From Aphidius gifuensis (Eukaryota; Arthropoda; Insecta; Hymenoptera; Braconidae): 64,000 bases of DNA. The stretch lies in contig NC_057791.1 in the NCBI RefSeq assembly GCF_014905175.1, positions 21,800,537 through 21,864,536 of the forward strand. Direction: 5' to 3'. Positions 13,916 to 24,529 of this stretch are shown here, one piece after another. The position numbers and the translations under genes are program-made. The stretch's first letter is position 1. Each line of letters opens with the position of its first letter. Under the pieces are notes generated by a model. It ran no database searches. It saw nothing but the letters and a program-made list of their open reading frames with translations, and was not told where the DNA came from.

Positions 13916-14904
13916 TTTTTTTTTTTATTTACTTTATTATTGCCAATCAAAAAATAAATTTTAATATTATGAAATTATAATTAAACTCTATTAAATAATA
14001 GTTATACATAATCTATGTCAAATAATAAGTTGAAAAAACAAAAAAAATAAAAATAAATAAATAGATGAAAATAAATTTGTTGTTGTTTTTTTTTAAGCTG
14101 AAACTTATCAGTAGAGATATTTTAAATAATGGATATATATTTTTGAAAAAAAAATATATTTGTGGTTTTTTAATTGTTTAAATTAAAACAATAATTATGA
14201 CGAAATCACCAACAGCGTCCAATGAATTATCGACACTCCATTATTCACGTAAATTAAATGAAATACTTTTTATTTTTTCTTCTAAATAATATTATTTTAT
14301 TATTTATTAATTTTAAGTTGATGTTTTTAGTTGAGTTATCTTCAGTGTTGCTATGTAATTGTTAATAATTTTATTTTAAAATTTTGTTGTGACTTGTGAG
14401 GTTATAAAAAATGGAGGAAGACAAAATAATCAAATAATGTCGGTAGATACAACATACAACAAAAAAAAAAAAAAAAAGAGACGACGATGACAAAAACAAC
14501 GATATTTTCTGTTTCGTTTTTTAACACAGGTTGTCGAGAGGTGCTGACCTCTTTGGAGAAAAAATATATACATTTTAGCAGCCATTTTTTCCCGCTTGAA
14601 ATTTGATTGAATTACGAGAATAAAATGATAAAAGTGTAATTAAGTGTTAGACTTAATTAATAATATATAAAATAGAAAAAATTAAAATTCTGTAAATTTC
14701 ATTGGAAAAATAAGAATATCTTTTTTTTTTCTGAATAAAAATTTCATTTCATAATCAAGATGAATTTTTATGTATCTATATATCTATTATTTTTTACAAT
14801 GACTATTTTTTGACTATTACAAAATAAATAACCTTATGATGCCATTTTTTTTATAATAATTATATTGTTGATAATTCCTTACGTGATAATATCAAAGTTT
14901 ATAT
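13916..14904. promoter_or_regulatory. 5' flank of AKAP17A and 3' flank of OR-A
   Basis: Non-coding interval holding the likely AKAP17A promoter (- strand). The richest part is 14480-14600: a perfect 6-bp stem-loop (AGAGGT, loop GCTG, ACCTCT) at 14537-14552 and an E2F-like TTTCCCGC at 14588-14595. The transcription start was not located. The left part is poly-A/T; the right end abuts the OR-A stop codon. Confidence 0.35.
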
Positions 14905-16917
14905 TTATCCAGATGATCGGTTGAGAAGATTAAATGCTGAGTATGATAATTTAATTAACTGTATGGAAAAAAAAGTTCAACCAAATTAATTATTTATACA
15001 GTTAAATTTGGTTTCTTATGTTTTTTAGCTTATTGAAGATATCTAAAATATTTTGCAATACAAAAACAGAGGATCGTTATTTTTTTGTTGTTTGTAATCC
15101 TTATATTAAAAGGACAAACATCATAAATTAATTGAAGGAAAATAAATAAATTATTATAAACAGCCAATCAAATAGCTCGAAGAGAGGCTTCATTCTCCTT
15201 TTGATAAAAAAAAAAAAAAAAAAAAAAAAGGAGGAAAGAAAGGAATTGAAAATATCTAAAATATTTTTCAATATACAAAAGCAGTGGATTATTATTTTTA
15301 TTGGACTTTTGTCAATTTAAATAAACCGACGATCCATTGACTTTTTCTCAATTGAAATTTTAAAAACTATATTATCAAAATATACTATAAATAAAAACAA
15401 AAAAAAAACGGAAAAAAAATTAAATGACTTATCGGAATAATAATATTTAGCGAAGCATAAAATTTATAAAAAATTAATATGTTGAAGATTGCAGGTGTAA
15501 AGAAAAATGTGCTCTCCTCATAATATTATTGTCAATTATATAAATAAAAATATAATTACATCAGTAAATGAACCGATAGACAATGTCACGAAATAACCAC
15601 TTGTAAATACAACTGGATGCATCGTTCTTTTCATAATCATCATTAAATTTTTTTTAGTTGACAATTCAAATTGAGTCCAATCCATGCAATAAACCATATC
15701 ACCAACATTCATACTCTAATTTAATAATATATATAAAAATATATGAATATAAAATAATAAAAATAACTTCTTCAAAAGATAAAAAAAAAAAAATTACCTC
15801 AATTGTTACTTGGTTTCCTGAATAGCAGAGTATAAATATTTGAAAAAACATGCATACAAGATATAAAATCGTTGATGCAAAAATTGGATCATTATATTCA
15901 ATTTGAGTCAATAAAACAACACTGACACACAAAACAATTGAACTTATTGAATATTGTAAAAAAATAATTCCTGAAAAAATATTATTACAACGTTCAGCCC
16001 ATCTGAAATTAGGATATATTCAAAAATAAAATTAATTTTATAATAATCATAATGAATTAAACATAATTAGAATTATACTCAGCTGATAGATTTGAATATG
16101 GTGCCTAACACATTCACCAAGTTTCATTGTTTCTAATATAATTGAATTTTTTTTATTATATTTTTTAATATTACGTATGACATCAGGCATCGTTTCAAAA
16201 CGACACTGAAGAATTGAACATTGATAACAAATCTGATACATCATTGATGGTACTAAAGTGTCAAATGCAGTGGCGATTAATGACTGATATGCTCGAGCAA
16301 TACATTGAAATATATAAGTAAACCAAAAACCAATTGTTGTTGTGTGATCGTAGGGAATCCAGCAATTTGCTATAAGTACTCGATTTGATATATTTTTAAT
16401 GCTAAATGTAACTATCATAATGATCATTGTCATTTGATTCATAATGATGTAAGCGAGTGAACGTTTACTATATAATTTTAAAAGTAAATACAAATCATTA
16501 ATAATTATATCTTAAACAAAAAATCGTTCAGTAAAATTAAATTTCAGACAATTACTTGATTATATTATTGTATTTATTTAGAATTATATTTTTAGAATCA
16601 ATTTTTGATGGATATGGCTCTTTTCCAAGTAATGTTATCATCTCCAAAATTACACATTTATTTATGAAAACATTAAATATTTTAGCACAAATATTAATAA
16701 TTGTTAACAAGACAAATGAGTTACTAACAATATCTGCAATTCCATGAGTTGATGTTGCAAGATACAATAATTCTGAAAGTGTTTCTGCGTAGACAATTGA
16801 AAGTACTGAATATGTATAAATTTTATAAAGATAAGTTTTCCATGATCCTGGAATCCAATAAGTTGGTTGCCAAAGTCCAGCGTATGTTAGCAATAAAATT
16901 GTATATTCCAACATCAC
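14905..16917 (-). CDS. Odorant receptor OR-A (7tm_6), five exons
   Basis: Insect odorant receptors are seven-pass, inverted-topology ligand-gated channel subunits that work with Orco in sensory-neuron dendrites. Exons: 16917-16556, 16467-16084, 16002-15798, 15715-15560 and 14958-14905, giving 386 residues. The N-terminus reads MMLEYTILLLTYAGLWQP, matching the usual GLWQP start of hymenopteran receptors. Exon 2 has HHIQIYQ; exon 3 has WAERCN and two membrane segments; exon 4 has YCMDWTQFELSTKKNLMMIM; exon 5 ends LIKLSYSAFNLLNRSSG, a typical receptor tail. Exon lengths after exon 1 equal those of OR-C, and those of OR-D except that its exon 2 is 3 nt longer. The exon 2/3 junction that keeps the family frame needs a GC donor (CA/GCTGAG), where the other copies have GT. 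OR-A is therefore either a GC-AG case or splice-damaged. Confidence 0.85.
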
Positions 16918-17029
16918 AATAACGAAATAAAAAAATATTAATTTGAAATTTCCAGTAAAAATAAAAAAATAATTTAAGAAAATATATTTTAATTTTTTTA
17001 ATTTATTGAAAAATACTTGAACTTTTTTT

Positions 17030-17695
17030 TTAAATCTATCTGTACTTTGTTGTATTTTGTATTTATCAAGTGACTGTTGATCTATTTTGTTTCATATCGC
17101 ATACTATTTTATTTTTAAAAATACAAAAAAAAAAAATTTACCAAGAATTTATTAAATATTTATACAAGGTATATACGTGTATTTTTTCCACCCTTCTTTA
17201 TCAACCCTTCTAGTGAATTTTATTTCAAAATAAAAATAGAAAATATGACTTTTGAAAAAAAATATAAAATAAAATAAAACGAGAGAATATTTTCCATCGG
17301 TTGACGCATTAATAATTCACATGGGATATAGACACGCAAGTTTTGTATTTTTTCATTTTTATTTTCCCTCTTGCAATATTTTTTTTTCCAGAAACATAAA
17401 AAAAAAAACTCCTACTATCAAATGTACTACGTCTTTCTTTGGCCATGCGTAGAAAAAAAAATTATGTATATCCAAGAGAAGGGAGTCATTCATCGTTCAC
17501 CCTTCCTACAAGAACAGTCAGTAAAATAAAGCACTCCCACAAGTGTTTGTTGATATAGTGGACTTGATAAAAAAAAATTACATCACCTTCTATTGTGAAA
17601 AAATAAAATAAAATATACTCAGACTCAAACAGTGACAAATAGCACGTATAGAGATTATTCATTTATTCAATAATTATTAATTTTGTACAATAAAA
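17030..17695 (-). repeat. Conserved odorant-receptor 5' flank, copy A
   Basis: This block upstream of OR-A is closely matched upstream of OR-C (24530-25200) and OR-D (28190-28880). Landmarks are TTACCAAGAATTTATT near 17140, GACGCATTAATAATTCACATGG near 17303, GGCCATGCGTAG near 17441, and AAGCACTCCCACAAGTG near 17530. It was copied with each gene and probably includes the receptor promoter; no clear TATA or initiator was assigned. Confidence 0.75.
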
Positions 17696-17703
17696 TATTC
17701 ACC

Positions 17704-17757
17704 ACAGATACCAACTGCTGTCGACATTCTTGCAAGTGTTTTTAAATTTTTAATGTC
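17704..17757 (-). pseudogene. IFT121/WDR35 coding scar
   Basis: ATACCAACTG followed after six bases by ACATTCTTGCAAGTGTTTTT matches the IFT121 coding sequence near 29885-29921 (33 of 36 bases by eye); AATGTCA also recurs after a short insert. It lies just beyond the OR-A 5' flank, where a full IFT121 would stand in an ancestral unit. It is too short to encode anything. Confidence 0.75.
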
Positions 17758-17759
17758 AG

Positions 17760-18110
17760 TATATAAAATCAGCAAAATTAAAAAATCAAAATTCTAGCAA
17801 TTCAATTTTGAGCTTTATTTGTAGTACCCTGAATACAGGTGTATACCTGAATCTCTAATTTGATGAATAAAAATTTTTATTTCTCATAATCAACAATCGT
17901 TAAAATAAATTGTTTTTTTTTTTTTTTTTTTTTTCAAATATTTTTTTTTTCTATATAATTTTACGTAGAGAAAAAAAAAAAAAATTGACAATTCGAGTAG
18001 GAAATTTAATTTTCTGTTAATATGTTTATCATTATTTTTTGATATAATTGAAAAATAAACAACATTCTTATAAAATCCATATTATTTTTTTTTAATTTTT
18101 TTTTATTCCA
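17760..18110. other. AT-rich spacer between the OR-A flank and OR-B
   Basis: Holds long poly-T and poly-A runs (17910-17985) and no reading frame. It corresponds to the 3' flank of OR-B; nothing else was recognised. Confidence 0.6.
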
Positions 18111-19006
18111 TTATCCAGATGATTGTTTGAGAACACTGAATGCCGAGTAAGATAGTTTAACTAGCTGCACGAAAAAATAATATATATTTAAATAAAACGA
18201 ATTTATTATTTATTAGTAATAAATTATTACGTTCAATAATTAATTAATAATTAATTGATTATTCAGCAACAATCAATTCACATTGGCTCAATTCAATTTT
18301 CAACTACTATATTTTCAGATTACTGAACAAAAAAAAATACCATATAAATTACGTTTTTTTTTATCAGAATATTTGTATTTAACGATGATTACAATATTGA
18401 AGAAAATCGAGCGATTGAAAATTGAATTGATCGCTTAGTTCTTAATAATATTTTTTATTAGAAAGAAATATAATTACATGAGTAAATGATTCGATAGACA
18501 ATGTCACAAAATAGCCACTTGTAAATTTAACTGGATGCAGTGCTCGTTTCATGACCATCATTAAATTTTTTTTAGTTGATAAATCAAATTGACTCCAATC
18601 CATACAATAAATTGCATCACTAATCAAAGTACTCTAATATTGGAAAAAAATTAATAAATAAAAAAGTAAAATAACTTATTCAAAAGACAATTGTTAAATA
18701 AAAAATTACCTCAATTGTCACTTTGCTGCCTGAATAACAAAGTATAAATATTTGAGTAAGCATACACATGAGATACATAATAATTATTGCAAAATTTAGA
18801 CTGTTAAATTCAATTTTAGTTAATAAATAAACACTGACACACAAAACAATTGAACTTATTGAATATTGTAAAAAAATAATTCCTGAAAAAATATAATTAC
18901 ATCGTTCAGCCCATCTAAATCAAAAAATTTTAAAAATAAAATTAATTTCATAATAATTATAATGGATTAAATATATAATTAAAATTATACTCAACTGATA
19001 AATTAG
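18111..19006 (-). pseudogene. 5'-truncated odorant receptor OR-B (exons 3-5 only)
   Basis: Three receptor exons are intact and open: 18914-18710 (WAERCNYIFSGIIFLQYS), 18633-18478 (YCMDWSQFDLSTKKNLMMVM) and 18164-18111 (LVKLSYSAFSVLKQSSG-stop). Their lengths (205, 156, 54 nt) equal those in the complete copies. Only about the last ten bases of exon 2 remain. At about 19006 the homology breaks and the sequence becomes receptor 5'-flank repeat. Exons 1 and 2, most of the transmembrane core, are gone, so it cannot encode a full receptor. The absence of stops or frameshifts suggests a recent deletion. Confidence 0.88.
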
Positions 19007-19210
19007 AAAGAAAATACGACTTTTGAAAAAAAATATAAAATAAAATAAAAAGAGAAAATATTTTAATAAAATTTTAAAGAGAATAGAAAAAAAAATATAT
19101 ATATTTCCAGGAGAAGGGAATCATTTTTTGTTCAGCCTTCCTACTAGAACAGTTAGCATGCGAGAAAACTACTCCGACAAGTGTCTGTTGAATGTTGATA
19201 TAGTGAACTT
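19007..19210 (-). repeat. Receptor 5'-flank remnant joined to OR-B
   Basis: Begins AAAATACGACTTTTGAAAAA and includes CCAGGAGAAGGGAATC and CCTTCCTACTAGAACAG. It closely matches 25590-25770 and, less closely, the full flanks of OR-A, OR-C and OR-D. Its direct fusion to the end of receptor exon 2 marks the deletion breakpoint. Confidence 0.75.
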
Positions 19211-19315
19211 AATAATAAAGATTCACAAGACGTTATAATCAATATTGTGGATTATATAAAGTCTTGTAATAAATTGAATTTATCCGCATAAATATCATTA
19301 AACAGCATCATCTAG

Positions 19316-19376
19316 TTTTCGTATTAATTCGTCAAAAAAAATACCACGCATTTCGAGGCATACATACAAGTATAAA
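19316..19376 (-). pseudogene. IFT121/WDR35 coding scar
   Basis: CATCATCTAGTTTTCGTATT and the following bases match IFT121 near 30522-30590 (CATCTGGTTTTTGTATTAAT), the part encoding the residues around LLDELIQKPDDT. Substitutions and small indels break the frame. The same scar recurs at 25863-25930. Confidence 0.7.
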
Positions 19377-19679
19377 ATTGAAGAAATATTTATAACTCAA
19401 TTGGCAAAAAATATTTAAAAATTAAAAAATAGGCTAAATTAAATTTTTAAATTTCAGGGAAATATAATTTTTTGTAAAAAAAAAAAAAAATAAAATAAAA
19501 TCAACTAATAAAGCTGCAATTTTAATTAGCTATCAATATACAATAATTTTTTATTATGAGTCATAATTTAAGACTATTTTTGACTACTACAAAATAAATA
19601 ACATCATGATAAAAGCGATTTTTATTCATAATAAATGAATTGTTGATAATTTCTTAGGTGATAATATCAAAGTTTATAT

Positions 19680-22600
19680 TTATCCAGATGATCGGTTGAG
19701 AAGATTGAATGCCGAGTATGATAGTTTAATTAACTGTATGGAAAGAAAAAAAATTTAAACAAATTAGTTAAATTTGGTTTCTTCAAGCTTTCAGCTTGTT
19801 AAAATTATCTACTATATTTTTCATATACACAAGCAGTATATTATTTATTTCTCTTGTTGATTGTAATTTAAACAAATTGTAACTATAAAATATTAATCGG
19901 CAATAGTATGAACTTTTGTCAGTGTAAATTCACCGACGATTCATTTTTTCAATTGAGATTCTAACAACTATATATTTTTTGAAATACTATTTTCCTATTT
20001 AAAAAAAATCACTTCATTTCAGCTAACTTCACACTGAAAGGTTTTTATTTTGTTATTTTTTTTGTTTATTGTGAAATTAGCTGGAATAGACTGATTTTTT
20101 AATTTTTTTTTTTTTTTTAATTTGTTATTTTCTTTTTTCTCAATTGGTCAAATTAAATTTATTTCTTAATGATCTTTATTTAGTATTTTACACAACGAAA
20201 AAAAAAAAAAAAACAAAGTTTTTTTCTACAAAAAATAGTCAAGTGTTCGAAATTGTCACTATACTATGTAGTTGTAAGTATATTAATTTAGATATGACAC
20301 TAAAAATTCAAGAAAGAAATATATATTTTTGACGCATGTAATTAAGTCTAAACTATTAAAAAAATTTAAACTTGACCCCACCAGGTTTTTTTCTAAATAA
20401 GATTTTAGTATTTAAGACATATATGTTACATCAGGTGGGGTCAAGTTTAAATTTTTTTTTTTTTTTACGTAAAGTATAGTCCGTATGAGGCTTAGAAAAC
20501 ACGAAGCAATACGAATTGGGCTCAAAAAAAAAAAAGCAACACATATGGGCCTGAAAAAAATAGAAGCAATACGTATGGAGCTGGAAAAAAATGAAGCAAT
20601 ACGTATAAGGCTGGAAAAAAATTAAAGCAATACGTATGAGACTTAAAAAAATTTAAGCAGTACGTATGAGGCTTAAAAAATTTAAAGCAATACGTATGGG
20701 GATGGCAGAAATTAAAGCAGTACGTATGAGGCTCAGAAAACGCAAAGCAATACGTATTGGGCTCAAAAAAATCAAAGCAATACGTATGAGGCTGAAAAAA
20801 AAAACTACAGCAGTACGTATGAGGCCTAAAAAAATTGAAGCAATATGTATGGGGCTAAAAAAAAATTAAAGCAATACGTATGGGGCGGAAAAAATTAAAG
20901 CAATACATATGAGGCTTACAAAATAATTATTTCTTATTGTTTTCTAAGTTAATCACACTCTAATAAGTTGACGGTGCTCCGCAGTACAAGTAAATTTTAT
21001 CTATCTATTTTAAATAGCCTATACGTATTGCTTTATTGAAAAAAAAAAAAAACCTAATAAAATTAGTTCATGCTATGAAATATTAATACAAAATAATTAT
21101 TTCATATTGTTTTCTAAGTAAATCAACATTCTATAAAATTCAGTGACCAAAAAACCTAGGCCCCCAGAGACCTAAGGGGTCTCCCTCCCTCAGGGGTTCA
21201 CCCCTGCCTGTATTTAGCTATTCACAGTAGTTGAATTCACGAGGTAATAGGGTTTTTTTTGAATTCTTTCAATTTATTTAAATTTTAACAAATTGAACAA
21301 ATTGCCTGTATCATTATTTTTAGTATTATTTTGACTATAATTTTTGGTTAAAAAAAAACTCACGGAAAAAACCGCGTGAAGCACGAGTATGCCCTAGTAA
21401 ATTAAAAAAAAAAATAATAATGGAAAATAATCTAAAACTTTTATTGAAATTAATAAATTTAACGAAGCTTAAAATATAGAAAACATTAAGATGCCAGAAA
21501 TTAAATTCAAATTGATCAGGTGTAAAAAAAAAAATGTGCTTACGTCATAATAATAATAATGTGAATCAAATAAAAAATATAATTACATCAGTAAATGAAT
21601 CAAGAGATAATTTCACGAAATGGCCACTTGTAAATACAACTGGATGCATGGTTCTTTTCATAATCATCATTAAATGTTTTTTAGTTGATAATTCAAATTG
21701 ACTCCAATCCATGCAATAAATTGCATTACCAACATAAATACTCTAATATTTAAAAAATACACTATTAAAAATAAACTTATAAATTTCAAGCATGTTTCAA
21801 GTTTTTTTAATATGTGAAATTCTATTTTTTATGCTGCAAACTGAAATTCACGTACTAGTACACTACAGTTGTCCTGTATAAATTTACAGTACAAAAACTA
21901 GAAGTTTAACGTAAATTTACATGAAAAATCAACTACTGTACTGGACTCTCAGTAAATGTACATTAAATTTCAGACTGACATTAATAACAATGTGCATAGA
22001 AAATCAAAAAGTTAATTAATGAATTTATAAATAAAAAAATTACCTCAGTTGTTACTTGATGTCCCGAATAACAGAGTATAAATATTTGAAAAAGCATACA
22101 TATGAGATATAAAACAGTTGATGCAAAATTCGGATCGTTGTATTTAAATTGAGTCAATAAAAAAACACTGACACACAAAAGAATTGAACTTAATGAATAT
22201 TGTAAAAAAATAATTCCTCCAAAAACATCATTGCAACGTTTGGCCCAACTGGATTACGAAAAGTTAAAAAATAAAATAAATTTTATAAGAATTATAATTA
22301 ATTAAAAATAATTAAAATTAAACTCAACTGATAAATTTGAAGATGATGCTCAACACATTCACAAAGTTTAATTGTTTCTAATAACATTGATTTTTTCTTA
22401 TTATATTTTTTAATATTACTCATGACATCAGGTAATATTTCGAAACGATGCTGTAATATTGAAAATTGACAACATATTTGAAACATCATTGATGGTATTA
22501 AAGTGTCAAATGCAGCATTTATTGATGCCCCATATGCATGAGCAAAAAGTTGTAACATATAAGTTGACCAAAAAGTAATTGGTGTTGCGTAATCGTAGGG

Positions 22601-24372
22601 AATCCAGGCATTATATATAAGAACTCGATTTGGTATATTTTCAATGCTTAACAAACCTATCATAATGATCATTGTCACTTCAATCATACTGATGTAAATA
22701 AATGTACTTTTACTGCTCAATTTTAAAAGTAAATAACAAAAAATAATTATTTATATCGAAACTAAAATATCTCTATAGTAATAGAAATTGAATTACCCAC
22801 ACGGAAATAAAATATATAATTTATATATAAAATTATATATAATAATTATATATAACAATATACTATTGGGCGAAAACGTTTATATAATTTATATAAAATT
22901 TATATATAACGATTATATATAATAGGTTATATGGGAGGAGGGGGGGGGGATGTGATAAAATTTATATACAATTTTTAGAGATGCACACGAGACGAGACCA
23001 GTCTCGGCACTTTCTCGTCTCGTCTCGCGAACTCGAGACGAGACCGAGATTGAACTTGACAATTTTTCAGGCAGAGACGAGACCGAGAACGATACAGCAT
23101 TTGTCCGAGACTTCTCGCGAGACTCTCGCGAAAGTCTCGCCGATGTCATCAATAAATATCAAATTTGGTTTTCTTAATTTTTTTTTTTTTTTTTTTTTTG
23201 TGAATTTGCCTTTTTGAAGTATTAAGTTCTTATACATATGCATCTATATAATAACTATAAACAAACAAAAAAAAAATATATAAAATAAATAAAAATTAAA
23301 TTGAAATCAGCTTAATTTAAAAATAATGGTAAATATATTTTATTTTGATTTAGACGTACGAAAAAATAAGAACATCTTCATTATATATGTTAAATCAAAG
23401 TATAAATAAGCATTTTTTTTTTTTTATTGTTTGTTATTATTATCAATTTATATTCATTTCATATATTTTTTTTGTTTTGTTGTTCAGTACAACCGATACG
23501 TAATTTTGAGTTAAAATAAATGCAATATTCATTGTTAATTAATAATGAAAAATAACTAATAAAAGAATACTCATACGTTATAAAGAAAAAAAAATATTTT
23601 ACATGCATATATTACATGAATGTATATATTTAAAAATGTTGTATTGATAATAAAAAAAAAAAGTTTACTTTTGTTCACTTTATATTTATACAGCCGAGAC
23701 TAGACGAGACTCGAATTTTTTTTACTCGAGACGAGACCGAGACGAGACTCTGATTTTTTCAGCCGAGACGATACCGAGACGAGACTGTTGTTTTGGTTAT
23801 TTTTCGAGACCGAGACGAGACTCGATCAAATCTCGTCTCGTCTCGTCTCGTGTGCATCTCTAACAATTTTATATAGAAAATATATATAATTTTATATAAA
23901 TTATATACACGTTTTCGCCCAATAGTATATATAATTGTTATATATAATTATTATATATATAATTTTATATATAAATTATATATTTTATTTACGTGTGGGT
24001 ATATATATAGAATTACTTGATCATTTCATTGTATTTATTTTGAATTCGTTTTTCAGCAATAGTTTGCGGTCGAAATGGATCTTTTTTGAGTAATATGATC
24101 ATGTCAAAAATTATACATCTATTTTTAGCAACGGTAACTGCTTTTCCAGAAGCACCAATCATTGATAACAGGATGAATGAATTAATAGCAATTTTTTCAA
24201 CTTCATCAGTTGATGTTATAAGATATAAAAATTCTGTAAATGTCATTGTGAAGAGAAGTAATATCATTAATATTGTATAGACTGTGTAGAGATGAGTTTT
24301 CCATCCTTTAAACCAATCACTTGGCTGCCAAAGTCCAATAACGGTTAGTAATAAAAAAGTATATTGCAACAT
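19680..24372 (-). CDS. Odorant receptor OR-C (7tm_6), five exons with transposon-swollen introns
   Basis: Exons 24372-24017, 22712-22329, 22248-22044, 21742-21587 and 19733-19680 join to 384 residues with no stop. The start is MLQYTFLLLTVIGLWQPSDW. Family landmarks are RPQTIAEKRIQNKYN (end of exon 1), HHLQIYQ (exon 2), RCNDVFGGIIFLQYS (exon 3), YCMDWSQFELSTKKHLMMIM (exon 4) and LIKLSYSAFNLLNRSSG (exon 5). The exon 2/3 join needs the weak donor CA/GTTGAG. Three of its four introns are enlarged by insertions (1304, 301 and 1853 bp) while intron 2 is 80 bp. All insertions are intronic, so the protein remains intact, but splicing efficiency is uncertain. Closest relative is OR-D. Confidence 0.85.
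20358..20458. repeat. Perfect 25-bp inverted repeat (hairpin)
   Basis: Arms 20358-20382 and 20434-20458 are exact reverse complements, with core AAACTTGACCCCACC and its complement, separated by 51 bp. It sits just before the minisatellite, inside the Helitron-like insertion. It could be the end pair of a tiny MITE or a structural part of the larger element. Confidence 0.85.
20481..20921 (+). repeat. Minisatellite, about 15 units of about 30 bp
   Basis: The unit is roughly AAAGCAATACGTATGAGGCT plus an A-rich tail of about 8-12 bp. Fifteen GCAATAC/GCAGTAC-type starts can be counted. Variation is mostly A-run length and single substitutions. An extra copy of the core in reverse orientation lies at 21016-21035. 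Because several units are exactly 30 bp, a meaningless open frame of KAIRMRLKK type runs through part of it. Confidence 0.92.
20917..21130. repeat. Direct repeat pair of about 40 bp
   Basis: TACAAAATAATTATTTC begins at 20917 and again at 21087, each continuing ATTGTTTTCTAAG. The pair brackets the last minisatellite unit and the inverted core copy. It is probably internal duplication of the Helitron-like element. Confidence 0.75.
21160..21206. repeat. Two adjacent GC-rich hairpins
   Basis: GAGACC (21167-21172) pairs with GGTCTC (21178-21183). CAGGGG (21191-21196) pairs with CCCCTG (21201-21206) around a TTCA loop. They stand out in AT-rich DNA and lie in the 3' part of the Helitron-like insertion. 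Confidence 0.7.
21762..21992. mobile_element. About 230-bp insertion of unknown origin in OR-C intron 3
   Basis: Intron 3 is 301 bp here but 68, 82 and 76 bp in OR-D, OR-A and OR-B. The extra sequence includes ACGTACTAGTACACTACAGT and CTACTGTACTGGACTCTCAG. No terminal repeats or target duplication could be defined by eye, so the class is open. Confidence 0.45.
22796..23999. mobile_element. TA-flanked palindromic MITE in OR-C intron 1, interrupted by a hAT element
   Basis: Ends CCCACACGGAAATAAAATAT (left) and the reverse complement of CCCACACGTAAATAAAATAT (right) are flanked by TA at 22794-22795 and 24000-24001. The inverted arms extend over 100 bp, including TATTGGGCGAAAACGT on both sides. 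Without the nested insertion and its duplicated 8 bp it would be about 309 bp. A TA target fits Tc1/mariner-type or similar MITEs. It has no coding capacity. Confidence 0.85.
22976..23862. mobile_element. Non-autonomous hAT-type element, 887 bp, nested in the MITE
   Basis: Terminal inverted repeats start TAGAGATGCACACGAGACGA on both sides. They are flanked by a perfect 8-bp target-site duplication ACAATTTT at 22968-22975 and 23863-23870, which is diagnostic for the hAT superfamily. The subterminal zones (22990-23140 and 23695-23855) are packed with CGAGACGAGAC motifs in both orientations, resembling transposase-binding arrays. The middle is AT-rich and encodes no transposase. Sharp ends and an intact duplication imply a young insertion. 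Confidence 0.92.
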
Positions 24373-24529
24373 TAAAATGCCAAAAAAAATTAAATAAGTA
24401 AAAAAATATTGATCGAAAATTTGTGGTAATATTAAAAAATAATTTATAAAAATATATTTTCGTTTTTTGAATATATATAAAAATACTTGAACGTTTTTTT
24501 TATCTACTTGTACTTTGTTGCATCAACTG

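Larger units (their letters stand above)
19007..19990. repeat. Segmental duplication, copy 1 (pairs with 25585-26530)
   Basis: Nearly colinear with 25585-26530: flank remnant, TTCACAAGACGTTAT, IFT121 scar, ATTTAAAAATTAAAAAATAGG, receptor last exon and start of intron 4. The two copies differ by scattered substitutions and short indels. Copy 1 serves OR-C and copy 2 serves OR-D, showing that receptor copies arose by unequal tandem duplication. Confidence 0.8.
19993..21397 (+). mobile_element. Helitron-like non-autonomous insertion in OR-C intron 4
   Basis: Relative to OR-D, intron 4 of OR-C has about 1.4 kb of extra sequence. Its left edge reads TCCTATTTAA (TC start at 19993). Its right edge reads CCGCGTGAAGCACGAG then CCCTAG, followed by T. 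A terminal CGTG-AAG-CACG hairpin shortly before CTAG, and a 5' TC, are Helitron hallmarks; an internal minisatellite is common in non-autonomous insect Helitrons. No Rep/helicase frame is present. The base before TC is T, not the expected A, so the 5' end is less certain than the 3' end. Confidence 0.5.

Noticed and set aside
20666..20869. Open frame of 67 codons with repeating KAIRMRLKK units
   Set aside because: It is a translation of the 30-bp minisatellite; unit length keeps the frame by chance and there is no start context or homology.
20481..20921. CRISPR-like array
   Set aside because: The units are contiguous variable-length tandem repeats without unique spacers, in an insect intron.
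22913..23217. Ser/Arg-rich open frames on both strands
   Set aside because: They lie on the CGAGACGAGAC subterminal arrays of the hAT element and are repeat artefacts.
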